Position numbers and translations under genes: made by a program. Shown piece by piece: positions 34,587 to 41,874 of a DNA stretch of 64,000 bases. The notes below the pieces were generated by a model. That model was not told where the DNA came from. It searched no databases and saw nothing but the letters and a program-made list of their open reading frames with translations. Source of the DNA: Richelia sp. SL_2_1 (GTDB taxonomy: Bacteria; Cyanobacteriota; Cyanobacteriia; Cyanobacteriales; Nostocaceae); NCBI GenBank assembly GCA_012033205.1, contig JAAUSO010000007.1:1-64000 (forward strand), written 5' to 3'. Position 1 is the first letter of the stretch. The number at the start of each line of letters is the position of its first letter.

Positions 34587-35297
34587 TTAATTAATCGAAA
34601 AATCTTTCACAAATTGTTGTCTTGTCAACGGCTCTGCTAAAATTATTCCTTCACCACCAAGGGGATTTTCTTCATTTAATAATTCACCTTCAACAGAAAG
34701 GTAAATATTAGCATCTGAATCCAGACTTGAAGCAGTATAAAGTACTTGAGCGACACGATAAATCATTGAACTTGAACCACCACCATAACGAAATTCATCG
34801 GATAGGTTGACATGAATTCCTGTTTCGTTAATTTGCAAACCTAATAATTTAGTTTCTGGGGGAATTGTGGAACTAAATTGATTATTTTGGTTATTACTCA
34901 AAAGGTGATTTAAAGTTTGTTGTAATGCGACTTCTTTTGATGTTCCTTTTTTAATAGTAATTGGTTGTGGAACTAAGTTAATTTCTTCATTTTGAACTTG
35001 TAAGAAATAGGCTTTTGGCTGTAACTCTACAACGAGTGGATTTTCTTTTGCAGTTAAATTTTCTGTTTGTTTGGGAACCGTAAATGGGATTATTGGTTTT
35101 GGAACTGTATTGTTGTTTTTCGATATGGGTGATTTTTTGAGTTGTTCAGGTGTGGGAGTGGGAATTGTTTCTGTAGAAGAATTTCCATTAGAATCTAACC
35201 CGTTCAACGAAACTACACTCACAACTAAACTTAGTAATAATAGTATGTAAATGATGAAGATATTTTGTTGAACGGGACGGGTATTTTGGGTTTTCAT
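34587..35297 (-). CDS. GerMN-domain membrane-anchored protein
   Basis: This is a 236-residue protein. A transmembrane helix at residues about 13-31 (IFIIYILLLLSLVVSVV) is followed by a Pro/Thr-rich linker and a GerMN domain from about 100 to 236. It contains EVALQQTLNHLLS, GIHVNLSDEFRYGG, VYTASS-like LYTASSLDSDANIYLSVEG and the terminal GGEGIILAEPLTRQQF. GerMN domains occur in spore germination GerM and in cyanobacterial envelope proteins, with unknown ligands. It is followed by the 57-residue gene and preceded by the Hsp20 gene on the same strand. Confidence 0.85.
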   Translation of the reverse strand: MKTQNTRPVQQNIFIIYILLLLSLVVSVVSLNGLDSNGNSSTETIPTPTPEQLKKSPISKNNNTVPKPIIPFTVPKQTENLTAKENPLVVELQPKAYFLQVQNEEINLVPQPITIKKGTSKEVALQQTLNHLLSNNQNNQFSSTIPPETKLLGLQINETGIHVNLSDEFRYGGGSSSMIYRVAQVLYTASSLDSDANIYLSVEGELLNEENPLGGEGIILAEPLTRQQFVKDFSIN

Positions 35298-35398
35298 AAT
35301 TTTTCTCCTGCATTTTTGATGAGTAAATTATTTGACTGTAAATTAACCCCAATACCTCATCAAAATAGAAAACACCCTGGATATTATGGTATTTTGAT

Positions 35399-36100
35399 TC
35401 AACTACTCAAAGAAGATGCATCAAGTTCCGATTGCGTGCGAGAATGCATAGTTTCTTCTAGGTGTTCATCATGCTGATGTTGCTTTCTCATACCAATTCT
35501 TGCTTCTTCTGTAATTCCAAGATGGTTAGAATTTTCTAACTCTGAAGTAGTACGAGAGTGCATTGTTTCTTCAAGGTGTTCTTGATGTTGACGCTGTTCA
35601 ATCATTGCTTCTCTTGCTCTTTCTTCCATAGTCAAATCTATTTTGATTACATCATGTTTTTCCGTATAAGTTTTTGGTAGATTTAAAGTTAAAAGTCCAT
35701 TGTGAATTTCGGCTTTTACCTGTTTGTGTTCAACACATATAGGTAAGGGTATTATCCGTTGAAAATGACCATACTTAAATTCAGAACGGTATATTCCTGT
35801 TTCATAATGAACTTTTTGTTCTTCATGCTCCCCAGCAATAGAAACCGCATCTTTACTTACATGAATATCCAAATCTTTCGGTTCTATACCAGGTACTTGG
35901 ACTTGTAAAATCAAACATGAATCTGTTTCTTTGATTTCGATTGCTGGTTGCCATGTTGCATTTTCTACTTGAGGAATAGAATTTAAAGCATGATTGTTAG
36001 TCTTCTGTGTATTTCCATGAACCAACTCATCAAATAAATGATTCATCTGATGGCGTAAATTATCTATTTCTTTGGGTAGATGCCAATTTTTTTCAGACAT
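35399..36100 (-). CDS. Hsp20/alpha-crystallin protein with duplicated C-terminal tail
   Basis: I place the start at 36100 (MSEKNWHLPKEI), preceded by GGGAG; the frame stays open upstream but those codons overlap the promoter box. The 233-residue protein has an alpha-crystallin domain at about residues 50-150 (PAIEIKETDSCLILQVQVPG; GIYRSEFKYGHFQRIIPLP; HNGLLTLNLPK). The tail from about 165 contains two 34-residue repeats, each with HQ/HD-EHLEETMHSRT.SEL. Hsp20s usually end soon after the domain, so this His/Glu-rich extension is unusual. It is an ATP-independent holdase by family. Divergent CTCACA promoters separate it from the hydrolase gene. Confidence 0.88.
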   Translation of the reverse strand: MSEKNWHLPKEIDNLRHQMNHLFDELVHGNTQKTNNHALNSIPQVENATWQPAIEIKETDSCLILQVQVPGIEPKDLDIHVSKDAVSIAGEHEEQKVHYETGIYRSEFKYGHFQRIIPLPICVEHKQVKAEIHNGLLTLNLPKTYTEKHDVIKIDLTMEERAREAMIEQRQHQEHLEETMHSRTTSELENSNHLGITEEARIGMRKQHQHDEHLEETMHSRTQSELDASSLSS

Positions 36101-36167
36101 ACATTTGCTCCCTGCGATCGCGATAACGACTTTGCTTAGCGAGCCAATCCTTTTGGCTCTACTTCTA

Positions 36168-36199
36168 AATTTAGGAAAATAATTTGAGGAACTTGTGAG
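36168..36199 (-). promoter_or_regulatory. CTCACA-type promoter of the tailed Hsp20 gene
   Basis: The minus-strand CTCACAAGTTCCTCAAATT begins at 36199, and TAAATT lies 26 nt on (36173-36168). Confidence 0.72.
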
Positions 36200-36229
36200 G
36201 ATAAGCCAAACCCACAAAAAACCTGCATC

Positions 36230-36261
36230 TTCACAAAATCTTCAAATTATTTCTCTATAAA
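36230..36261 (+). promoter_or_regulatory. CTCACA-type promoter of the hydrolase-like gene
   Basis: TTCACAAAATCTTCAAATTA begins at 36230, and TATAAA lies 26 nt on (36256-36261). It is back-to-back with the Hsp20 promoter. Confidence 0.68.
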
Positions 36262-36325
36262 TAAAATTAGATAAATAAAAATTTTGAGACTCACATCATA
36301 AATGAGGATTTCGGAGGGTAAAAGC

Positions 36326-37054
36326 ATGATTAGTAATTTTTTAAGCAATGTTCAAGAACAAATCGCCTCAATTGCAGTCGGTGCTGTAAAATTGCAGGCT
36401 GAATTAGTAGTACCATCAAATGCTCGCTCGATTATTATATTCGCACATGGTAACGGTGTTGGACGTTACAGTACTCGCAATCGCTACCTTGCTCATGTGT
36501 TGCGTCAAACAGCAGGGGTTGGAACTGTATTAGTAGACTTACTAACTCGTGAAGAAGAATCCATCGATTTACGAAGCAAGCATTGCAGCAGTAATGTGCA
36601 ATTTTTAGCAAAAAGATTAATTGGTGTCACTGATTGGTTGCTCGATAACCCTAGCACTAGTAATCTCAAAATAGGCTATTTTGGCGATCGCACTGGTGGA
36701 GGAGCAGCATTAGTTGCCGCAGCACAACGTCCGATGTCTGTAGGAGCAATAGTTTCCCGCAGTGGAGAAACCTGTTTAACATCAGATGTTCTCAATTATG
36801 TACAAGCTCCAACTTTACTGATTGTAGGTGAAAATGACTTACCATTAATTGCCATGAATCAAGATGCCTTCACTCATATTCAAGCATCGAAAAAACAGCT
36901 AGAAATTATCCCTGGTGCTTCTCAACAATTTAATGAACCAGGTGCTTTAGATGAAGTTGCTCGTTTAGCGAGTAGCTGGTTTAGTTATTATCTTTCATTA
37001 CCTCAAAAGCAAGAACTTTCTGTTCATGCCGTACCTTGGTATCAAATGTCTTGA
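36326..37054 (+). CDS. Dienelactone-hydrolase-like alpha/beta protein lacking Ser and His of the triad
   Basis: The 242-residue protein starts at the ATG at 36326 with GGAGGG 7 nt upstream. It has the alpha/beta hydrolase oxyanion region IIIFAHGNGVGRYSTRN and the strand-5 elbow IGYFGDRTGGGAALVAAA. Relatives have GASTG at this elbow, with Ser as nucleophile; here it is GDRTG, so Ser is replaced by Arg. The codons GGCGATCGC form a HIP1 octamer exactly at this place. The acid residue survives (IVGENDLPLIAMN), but the usual GA(T/S)HxFEEPG His is Gln (GASQQFNEPG). It is probably a pseudoenzyme. It lies between two Hsp20 genes with the same promoter type. Confidence 0.85.
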   Translation: MISNFLSNVQEQIASIAVGAVKLQAELVVPSNARSIIIFAHGNGVGRYSTRNRYLAHVLRQTAGVGTVLVDLLTREEESIDLRSKHCSSNVQFLAKRLIGVTDWLLDNPSTSNLKIGYFGDRTGGGAALVAAAQRPMSVGAIVSRSGETCLTSDVLNYVQAPTLLIVGENDLPLIAMNQDAFTHIQASKKQLEIIPGASQQFNEPGALDEVARLASSWFSYYLSLPQKQELSVHAVPWYQMS

Positions 37055-37055
37055 A

Positions 37056-37212
37056 AAGTCGGGTTTTTACTGAGATTATCAGGGTGTTAGAGAGATTTAT
37101 CCTCAAAACCCGACTTCTATGATTATCCTTATGGGGGAGGGTAAGAAGTCGGGTTTTTACTGAGATTATCAGGGTGTTAGAGAGATTTATCTTAAAAACC
37201 CGACTTCTATGA
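37056..37212. repeat. Tandem GTCGGGTTTTTA hairpin pair
   Basis: Two direct copies of about 88 bp, each AAGTCGGGTTTTTACTGAG...AAAACCCGACTTCTATGATT, form stem-loops with AAGTCGGGTTTT arms. They directly follow the hydrolase-like gene and may also terminate it. The family recurs at 40939, 46568 and 57396. Confidence 0.88.
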
Positions 37213-37220
37213 TTAGTTTC

Positions 37221-37252
37221 CTCACAACTTCCTCAAATTTTTTTTCTACTCT
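37221..37252 (+). promoter_or_regulatory. CTCACA-type promoter of hsp20
   Basis: CTCACAACTTCCTCAAATT begins at 37221, and TACTCT lies 26 nt on (37247-37252). The box and the -10 match those upstream of the gene at 21348. Confidence 0.74.
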
Positions 37253-37305
37253 TAAAGTGAAAGATTTCAAAACCTTGAAATAAGAAATCCGTAGGAGGCA
37301 AAGTT

Positions 37306-37785
37306 ATGCCAATTACTCGTTGGGAACCTTTTCAAGAAATAGAAACTTGGCAACCTTTTTCTAGAGAGCCAATGTGGACGATAGATCAAATGCAACGGCA
37401 AATGAATCGCTTGATGGAACGGTTGATACCAAGTGGTAACGGAGGTTCTGCACTTAACTATATACCTTCGGCAGAAATGGAAGAAACTGCTGAGGACATT
37501 CGGCTCAAATTAGAAATTCCAGGAATGGAACCTAAAGATTTGAGTGTTGAAGTCACAGACAGCTCTGTTTCTATTAGCGGAGAACGCAAATCGGAAACAA
37601 AGACAGAAGAAAAAGGTATGATACGCTCAGAATTCCACTACGGTAGATTTGAGCGAAACATTCCCTTACCTTCTCACGTTCAAAATGACAAAGTGCAAGC
37701 AGAATACAAAAATGGTATTCTCAGCCTTAAACTACCCAAACTAGAAGGTGAGAAACATAAAACTGTGAAAATTGATGTCAAATAA
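37306..37785 (+). CDS. Hsp20/alpha-crystallin small heat shock protein
   Basis: This is a 159-residue standard small heat shock protein with GGAGG about 8 nt upstream. The N-terminus is aromatic-rich (RWEPFQEIETWQPF). The alpha-crystallin domain spans about residues 45-145: PSAEMEETAEDIRLKLEIPG, SISGERKSE, RSEFHYGRFERNIPLP, and YKNGILSLKLPK. The C-terminal IxI-like motif is only weakly present. It should form large cytosolic oligomers that hold unfolding proteins and may bind thylakoid membranes, as HspA does in cyanobacteria. Confidence 0.94.
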   Translation: MPITRWEPFQEIETWQPFSREPMWTIDQMQRQMNRLMERLIPSGNGGSALNYIPSAEMEETAEDIRLKLEIPGMEPKDLSVEVTDSSVSISGERKSETKTEEKGMIRSEFHYGRFERNIPLPSHVQNDKVQAEYKNGILSLKLPKLEGEKHKTVKIDVK

Positions 37786-37818
37786 ATAATTGTTAGTTAT
37801 TCACAGAAAATAATGTAG

Positions 37819-37839
37819 AGACGTTGCACTGCAACGTCT
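37819..37839. repeat. AGACGTTGC/GCAACGTCT palindrome after hsp20
   Basis: Nine-bp arms with loop ACT followed by TTTT, 34 bp after the hsp20 stop. It may work as a terminator. Confidence 0.7.
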
Positions 37840-37889
37840 TTTATCTGTTTAAATTCTGACTAAGAATTTTGTTAAATCAATCAGATAAA

Positions 37890-38372
37890 TCAAAGTTTAT
37901 ATCCAATCTGACGTAAAAAATCTTTGCGTTCTATGATATCTTGAGAAGATTCGACACCTTTGGGAGAAAATCCATCAACAATGCCAATAAGACCTCTCCC
38001 TTGAGCAGTTTCTACAACAATTACCTCTACAGGATTAGCAGTAGCACAGTAAATAGTACAAACTTCAGGAACTTGTCTAATAGTATTGAGAAAGTTCATC
38101 GGATAAGCATTTTTAAGTAAGATGATAAAGCAGTGTCCGCAAGCTACCGCTAAAGCATTTTTCTGAGCAACTGTTTGTAAAAATTTGTCATTTCCCGACA
38201 GCCGAACCAAGCAATCTCCTGATGCTTCACAAAAAGCTAATCCAAATTTAACTTGTGTTACCTGTTGAATCATCACCTCATGTAAATCTTCAACTGTTTT
38301 GATGAAATGACTTTGACCAATGATAATGTTACAATCTTCCGGAATTTCTACTGCAACTATTTGGATTTTCAT
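37890..38372 (-). CDS. Adenosine-specific kinase (DUF355)
   Basis: This 160-residue protein matches the adenosine-specific kinase family over its full length: IIGQSHFIKTVEDLHE near the start, VKFGLAFCEASGDCLVR, the NALAVACGHCFIILLKNAYP block, and CTIYCATANPVEVIVVET..GRGLIGIVDG near the end. It would phosphorylate adenosine to AMP. It lies in the stress island with a CTCACA-type promoter, next to an Hsp20 gene and convergent with it. Confidence 0.92.
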   Translation of the reverse strand: MKIQIVAVEIPEDCNIIIGQSHFIKTVEDLHEVMIQQVTQVKFGLAFCEASGDCLVRLSGNDKFLQTVAQKNALAVACGHCFIILLKNAYPMNFLNTIRQVPEVCTIYCATANPVEVIVVETAQGRGLIGIVDGFSPKGVESSQDIIERKDFLRQIGYKL

Positions 38373-38444
38373 AATCTATCTAAATCTCAATTAAGTAAAA
38401 AACGTTGTTAAGTTTTTAATTTTCCGTTAACATAATCTTTCTTT

Positions 38445-38476
38445 ATAGTAAAAAAACATTATGGGGAAATTGTGAA
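38445..38476 (-). promoter_or_regulatory. CTCACA-type promoter of the adenosine kinase gene
   Basis: The minus-strand TTCACAATTTCCCCATAATG begins at 38476, and TACTAT lies 26 nt on (38450-38445). The second half-site is poor. Confidence 0.58.
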
Positions 38477-38562
38477 GGTGTTATCTCCGGTATCAAATGG
38501 AAACGAGAGTAGAAAAGGCACTTTGACTAGAATTGTGGATGTGTCATGGGTAATGCTTTAGA

Positions 38563-38934
38563 AAAAGTATTGAAATTACCAAACATCGTTCTTTAGAACG
38601 AAAAGCCCCACTAATTATCAACCCCGCTCCAGTCAAGGAACCTTTACAAACTGGTTTAAAGGATGCCCTAATTCCTATGGGTAAAGGACAGTGAGAGTTG
38701 ATTGTGAGAGACAAGTTAGCGGGGAAAACGGCGATTCCCACTAACTTGATTTCTATTACAGACGGTCAAATATATCTGTCTCCAGACTTATTTCAAAAAG
38801 CTATATTTACCGCTATAGATGTAGATAAGTCAGCGGATAAAAGTATTGAGACGGGTAAAAAATTAACAGACGAAGAATATCAAGCAATCTTAAAAATAGC
38901 TAGACAAATAATTCAGGAGTACAATTTGCCATGA
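38563..38934 (+). pseudogene. F1 ATP synthase alpha-subunit remnant
   Basis: One reading frame gives [33 protein letters not shown]-stop-ELIV, [14 protein letters not shown], then [19 protein letters not shown]. These match F1 alpha in order: RPIERxAPGI, [23 protein letters not shown], the Walker A GDRQTGKTAI, and SITDGQIYL near the far end. The Arg of GQREL is now TGA, the Walker A loop is changed (RDKLAGKT), and about 170 residues between Walker A and SITDGQ are deleted. It is a dead, internally deleted copy, possibly from an N-ATPase operon. Its last frame overlaps the DUF1816 gene by four bases. Confidence 0.88.
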
Positions 38935-39188
38935 ATCTTCCTCTTTTAAATAATCTTCCTTTTTTAAATAATCTTCCTTTTTTCAATAATTCAAATACAC
39001 CGTATTGGGTAAAAATTAGAACAGATCAACCCAAGTGTATTTATTACTTTGGTCCTTTTGATAATCCCCAAGAAGCTAAACTTAATCAAAATGGTTATGT
39101 GGAAGATTTGATAGAGGAAAAAGCTTCGGGAATCTATGTTGAGATTAATAAGTGCAAACCGAAAACTTTGACTGTTTATGAGGAATAA
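38931..39188 (+). CDS. DUF1816-domain protein
   Basis: This 85-residue protein begins with a triple NLPF/NNLP repeat (residues 2-20), then a DUF1816 domain: [39 protein letters not shown] and [14 protein letters not shown]1816 is a short cyanobacterial domain of unknown function, sometimes found with phycobilisome linkers. Its ATG overlaps the end of the F1 alpha remnant (ATGA), so its original translation may have been coupled to that gene. Confidence 0.82.
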   Translation: MNLPLLNNLPFLNNLPFFNNSNTPYWVKIRTDQPKCIYYFGPFDNPQEAKLNQNGYVEDLIEEKASGIYVEINKCKPKTLTVYEE

Positions 39189-39536
39189 ATTCGCAACAGC
39201 CAACAATGTAGAGACGTAGCATTGCTACGTCTCTTTATGCTATTTATGATGGTAGATATTGACTTAATATTCAGATTAAGGATTAATTAGCCGGTCGCCT
39301 AATTTATACCAAGTTTTTTTCCCAACTATACCATTGAATATTTTGAGTTTTCCTCACAAGTTTCTCACATTCTTGAGGTAATTTTGATGAATAGCAGTTA
39401 AAGAAATCCGGCTTGCTCTCTGGAAGCTGCTATCTCTTTTGGATAATACCTTAATGGTACTATTCTGAGGGATAATCTTTGCTTAAATCATACTTTAGAA
39501 AAAAACAATAATTTATCAGCTATCAGAGGAGGTGTA
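39189..39536. other. Intergenic region with a CTCACA promoter that now has no intact gene
   Basis: It contains a GTAGAGACGTAGC palindrome (39208-39235), then the promoter box at 39353-39384. No intact gene starts within the next 400 bp. Confidence 0.55.
39353..39384 (+). promoter_or_regulatory. CTCACA-type promoter without an intact gene
   Basis: CTCACAAGTTTCTCACATTC begins at 39353, and TAATTT lies 26 nt on (39379-39384). Both half-sites are CTCACA, making this the cleanest 11-nt direct repeat of the set. Confidence 0.66.
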
Positions 39537-39638
39537 ATTAAAATCGTAATAAACAGTAATAAAATTGATTCTGAACTTGTTGATTAAATCTGGTTTTTTG
39601 AAGATGCTCCTCTTAGAAGTTCCTTTCTATTTCTATGA
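39537..39638 (+). pseudogene. Broken micro-gene behind a strong ribosome binding site
   Basis: AGAGGAGGTG lies just before ATTAAAATCGTA. Read from ATT in place of ATG it gives IKIVINSNKIDSELVD, stop (TAA), then IWFFEDAPLRSSFLFL and TGA. Two point changes (ATT for ATG, TAA for a sense codon) would restore a 33-residue peptide. I do not recognise it. It lies downstream of the CTCACA promoter and directly before a stable hairpin. Confidence 0.4.
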
Positions 39639-39702
39639 GCGCAAAGAATGCATATGTTTGTTTTAGCTGGGGGCAGCTATTCTCGCGATACATTCTTTGC
39701 GC
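39639..39702 (+). ncRNA. Candidate structured RNA, 12-bp perfect stem
   Basis: GCGCAAAGAATG (39639-39650) pairs perfectly with CATTCTTTGCGC (39691-39702). The 40-nt loop has an inner AGCT-GGGGGC-AGCT stem (39665-39678). No T run follows, so it is not a simple terminator. It could be an RNA element or a short palindromic repeat. Confidence 0.45.
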
Positions 39703-39818
39703 CTATTTCTTTAACGCAGCTAAATCGCTCACACCACGGAACTATAAATGACTAAAGTCACTATTACAAAGCTGTTGAATTAGTTAGAATAGTTTTGTAG
39801 TTGACCTAGATTCTCAAA

Positions 39819-40055
39819 ATGAATTCGGAAGAATCAAATAAATTGTCTGCTAGCAAACGATTTGCAAGATTTGCAATCGGCTTATTCGCAGGGCTTTTTG
39901 TCGCAGGAATATTTTGGCTTTATTCGATTGAATTTCACGTCTCGATTCCTTTAGTTCAAGGGATAATTGGTAGTTTAATACTGGCAATTTCTTGTGGTAT
40001 CATAGCGACTATTAGTGGATTAGATAAAATCTTTGAAAATTTTCCCAATTTATAA
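39819..40055 (+). CDS. Small two-helix membrane protein
   Basis: This is a 78-residue protein with two transmembrane helices at about 18-37 (ARFAIGLFAGLFVAGIFWLY) and 45-66 (LVQGIIGSLILAISCGIIATIS), a short loop, and a soluble end. Similar unnamed proteins occur in cyanobacteria. Function cannot be inferred. Confidence 0.65.
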   Translation: MNSEESNKLSASKRFARFAIGLFAGLFVAGIFWLYSIEFHVSIPLVQGIIGSLILAISCGIIATISGLDKIFENFPNL

Positions 40056-40213
40056 TATCTAGAATCTTGATCATTAATTGTAATCTTGATTAATTTTCCC
40101 TGTATAACTATCTATCTCTGTGCATCTCTTTCCTTTGCGCCCTCTGCGTCTCTGCGGTTTATTTTATTTTATTTTATTGATTAAATCACTGAGACACAGA
40201 GAAAAAAAGAAGC

Positions 40214-40909
40214 TTAATCACAACAAGCAATCAAAATTATTGAAGCAGGTTTTTGAGTAATTGGGTTAATCGGTTCACGACATTCTAAAATAGAAAATCC
40301 CGAAGATTTCAATAAGTTGATCCAGGTTTCAATTTTACGAAAATACCAAGGTGCTGGTTGTTTAAAATCAGAATTAAAATCATTCCATAATTCTTGTCTC
40401 CATCCATCAATATAAGGTAATTCTCCACAACCAATTACAGGATGAAGCGTTTGGATAAATAATAATTGATGATTCTTTAATAAACGAGGAATTGAAGAAA
40501 TTAAATTATCTACAGTGTCTTTGCCGAGAAGAGAGAAATTACAAACAACAGCATCAAAATTAAACTCAAAATCTATATCTATACTTATCTTATTGTTATT
40601 AATAATATCTTCGTAGGTTGTAATTAAAAATTTACCACAATTCATTAATTGCGCTTTTTTTATAAGTGCGGAAACTCCATCCACTCCCCAAGCTTCAATT
40701 CCCTTAAGAGTTAATTCACGAGTTAACCAACCTTCACCACATCCGATATCAAGAATAGAATTGGGAGAATAACTGATAATTGCATCAATAATTGCATTAT
40801 TTGTCACGATTTTTCGACTTGCGATTTCTTCATTTTCAATAGTAGTTATCCAGGAATCTGCATTTTGATTCCAGCTATCAAGAACCGATTCGTCGTTAAA
40901 ATCTAGCAT
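40214..40909 (-). CDS. Class I SAM-dependent methyltransferase
   Basis: This is a 231-residue methyltransferase. Motif I reads ILDIGCGEGWLTREL (about residues 54-68), followed by an acidic residue at the end of strand 2 (AWGVDGVSALI) and FDAVVCNFSLLGKD as motif IV. The later LFIQTLHP and the C-terminal ILECREPINPITQKPASIILIA resemble UbiE-like or uncharacterised methyltransferases. The substrate is unknown and neighbours give no hint. Confidence 0.85.
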   Translation of the reverse strand: MLDFNDESVLDSWNQNADSWITTIENEEIASRKIVTNNAIIDAIISYSPNSILDIGCGEGWLTRELTLKGIEAWGVDGVSALIKKAQLMNCGKFLITTYEDIINNNKISIDIDFEFNFDAVVCNFSLLGKDTVDNLISSIPRLLKNHQLLFIQTLHPVIGCGELPYIDGWRQELWNDFNSDFKQPAPWYFRKIETWINLLKSSGFSILECREPINPITQKPASIILIACCD

Positions 40910-40938
40910 GATATTCTAATAATTAAAAATGTGGGTTA

Positions 40939-41005
40939 AGAAGTCGGGTTTTGATGACAATTTTTGATATTACCGATATTTATATCCTAAAAACCCGACT
41001 TCTAT
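40939..41005. repeat. AGAAGTCGGGTTTT hairpin
   Basis: Fourteen-bp arms AGAAGTCGGGTTTT/AAAACCCGACTTCT surround an AT-rich loop. It belongs to the family seen at 37056 and 57396 and lies between two minus-strand genes. Confidence 0.8.
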
Positions 41006-41014
41006 TCTACGCCA

Positions 41015-41602
41015 TTATTTTTGCCATCTTTGAGTTGCGATCGCAATTCTTTCACCGTACCTTTGTGCAGTCAGAGCGTCTCCAGGTTCAATTTCTGGTG
41101 GTTTACCGCTCATATCGATGGCAGATTGTCCCATAACTCCAATGAATGCACCCAAACGGTTGACACCATCATCTTTACCAAAATAATTACTGGGTAAATC
41201 ACCAATACTCACCCAAATCATACTTTGTTGTGCTGCATGAGTTGCTAAATAAAGCAAAGTTCCTTGTTTATCACCGCTAGGGGAACTTGAGTGAGTAAAA
41301 CCCCCCGCGATTTTATCTTTCCACCGTTGATCAAACCAAACTCCTGCATTATCAATAAAAGCTTTAAACTGTGCTGCAACACCACCCATATAAGTAGGTG
41401 AACCAAATACAATTGCATCAGCTTGATTGAGCTTTTCCATGATTGTATCGTCTTTCCAACGACCATCAGTAATTTGCTCTCCAGTAATACGTAATAAGTC
41501 AACAGTAGTATCTGCAACCTTTTTGACTCCCGCAGCAACCGCTTCAGCCATCAAATGAGTGTGTCCCATTCCAGAAAAATAAACAATCGCAATCTTAGAC
41601 AT
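41015..41602 (-). CDS. Flavodoxin-like / WrbA-like NAD(P)H oxidoreductase
   Basis: This is a 195-residue flavoprotein. The FMN phosphate loop is IVYFSGMGHTHLMAEAV near the N-terminus; the second FMN loop is FGSPTYMGGVAAQFKAFIDN, a WrbA-type hallmark (SPTYxGxxxxxxKxFxD). GGFTHSSSPSGDKQGTLLYL is the third. It probably reduces quinones or acts as an iron-free electron carrier. It stands alone. Confidence 0.88.
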   Translation of the reverse strand: MSKIAIVYFSGMGHTHLMAEAVAAGVKKVADTTVDLLRITGEQITDGRWKDDTIMEKLNQADAIVFGSPTYMGGVAAQFKAFIDNAGVWFDQRWKDKIAGGFTHSSSPSGDKQGTLLYLATHAAQQSMIWVSIGDLPSNYFGKDDGVNRLGAFIGVMGQSAIDMSGKPPEIEPGDALTAQRYGERIAIATQRWQK

Positions 41603-41631
41603 AGGATATTCTTATTTATTGTCAAATTCGC

Positions 41632-41874
41632 TTAAAACGCTGATTTTTCGCTAAAAAAGCGTTTCCACTGAATGAATGTAATAAAATTTTTGACCGAAGT
41701 AAAGTAGTTACCAAAAAGTAACTGATTGTCAACCATGAATAAGTCAGTTTTTTTGTCTGAAATATCTTTCAACAATTGACTATCCACACTACGTCCCCAG
41801 ATAAACTCTTGTGAATCACAGATATGACAGGGGTTTTGTTTAGGGTTATTATTTTGTTGCGGTAGTTCGTTCAT
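41632..41874 (-). CDS. Hypothetical 80-residue protein with a CxxC motif
   Basis: The protein opens with a polar, Asn/Gln-rich stretch and a single zinc-knuckle-like NPCHICDSQEF. The rest has LLKDISDKKTDLFMVDNQLLFG and an aromatic C-terminus. I do not recognise the family. Its ATG overlaps the upstream stop by one base (TAATG), so it is coupled to the YunG-like gene. Confidence 0.6.
   Translation of the reverse strand: MNELPQQNNNPKQNPCHICDSQEFIWGRSVDSQLLKDISDKKTDLFMVDNQLLFGNYFTSVKNFITFIQWKRFFSEKSAF

Noticed and set aside
37070-37180. ATCAGGGTG in the hairpin repeats as a target of the small-RNA seed CACCCTGAT
   Set aside because: A 9-nt match in 64 kb is expected by chance about half the time, and the site is not near a ribosome binding site.
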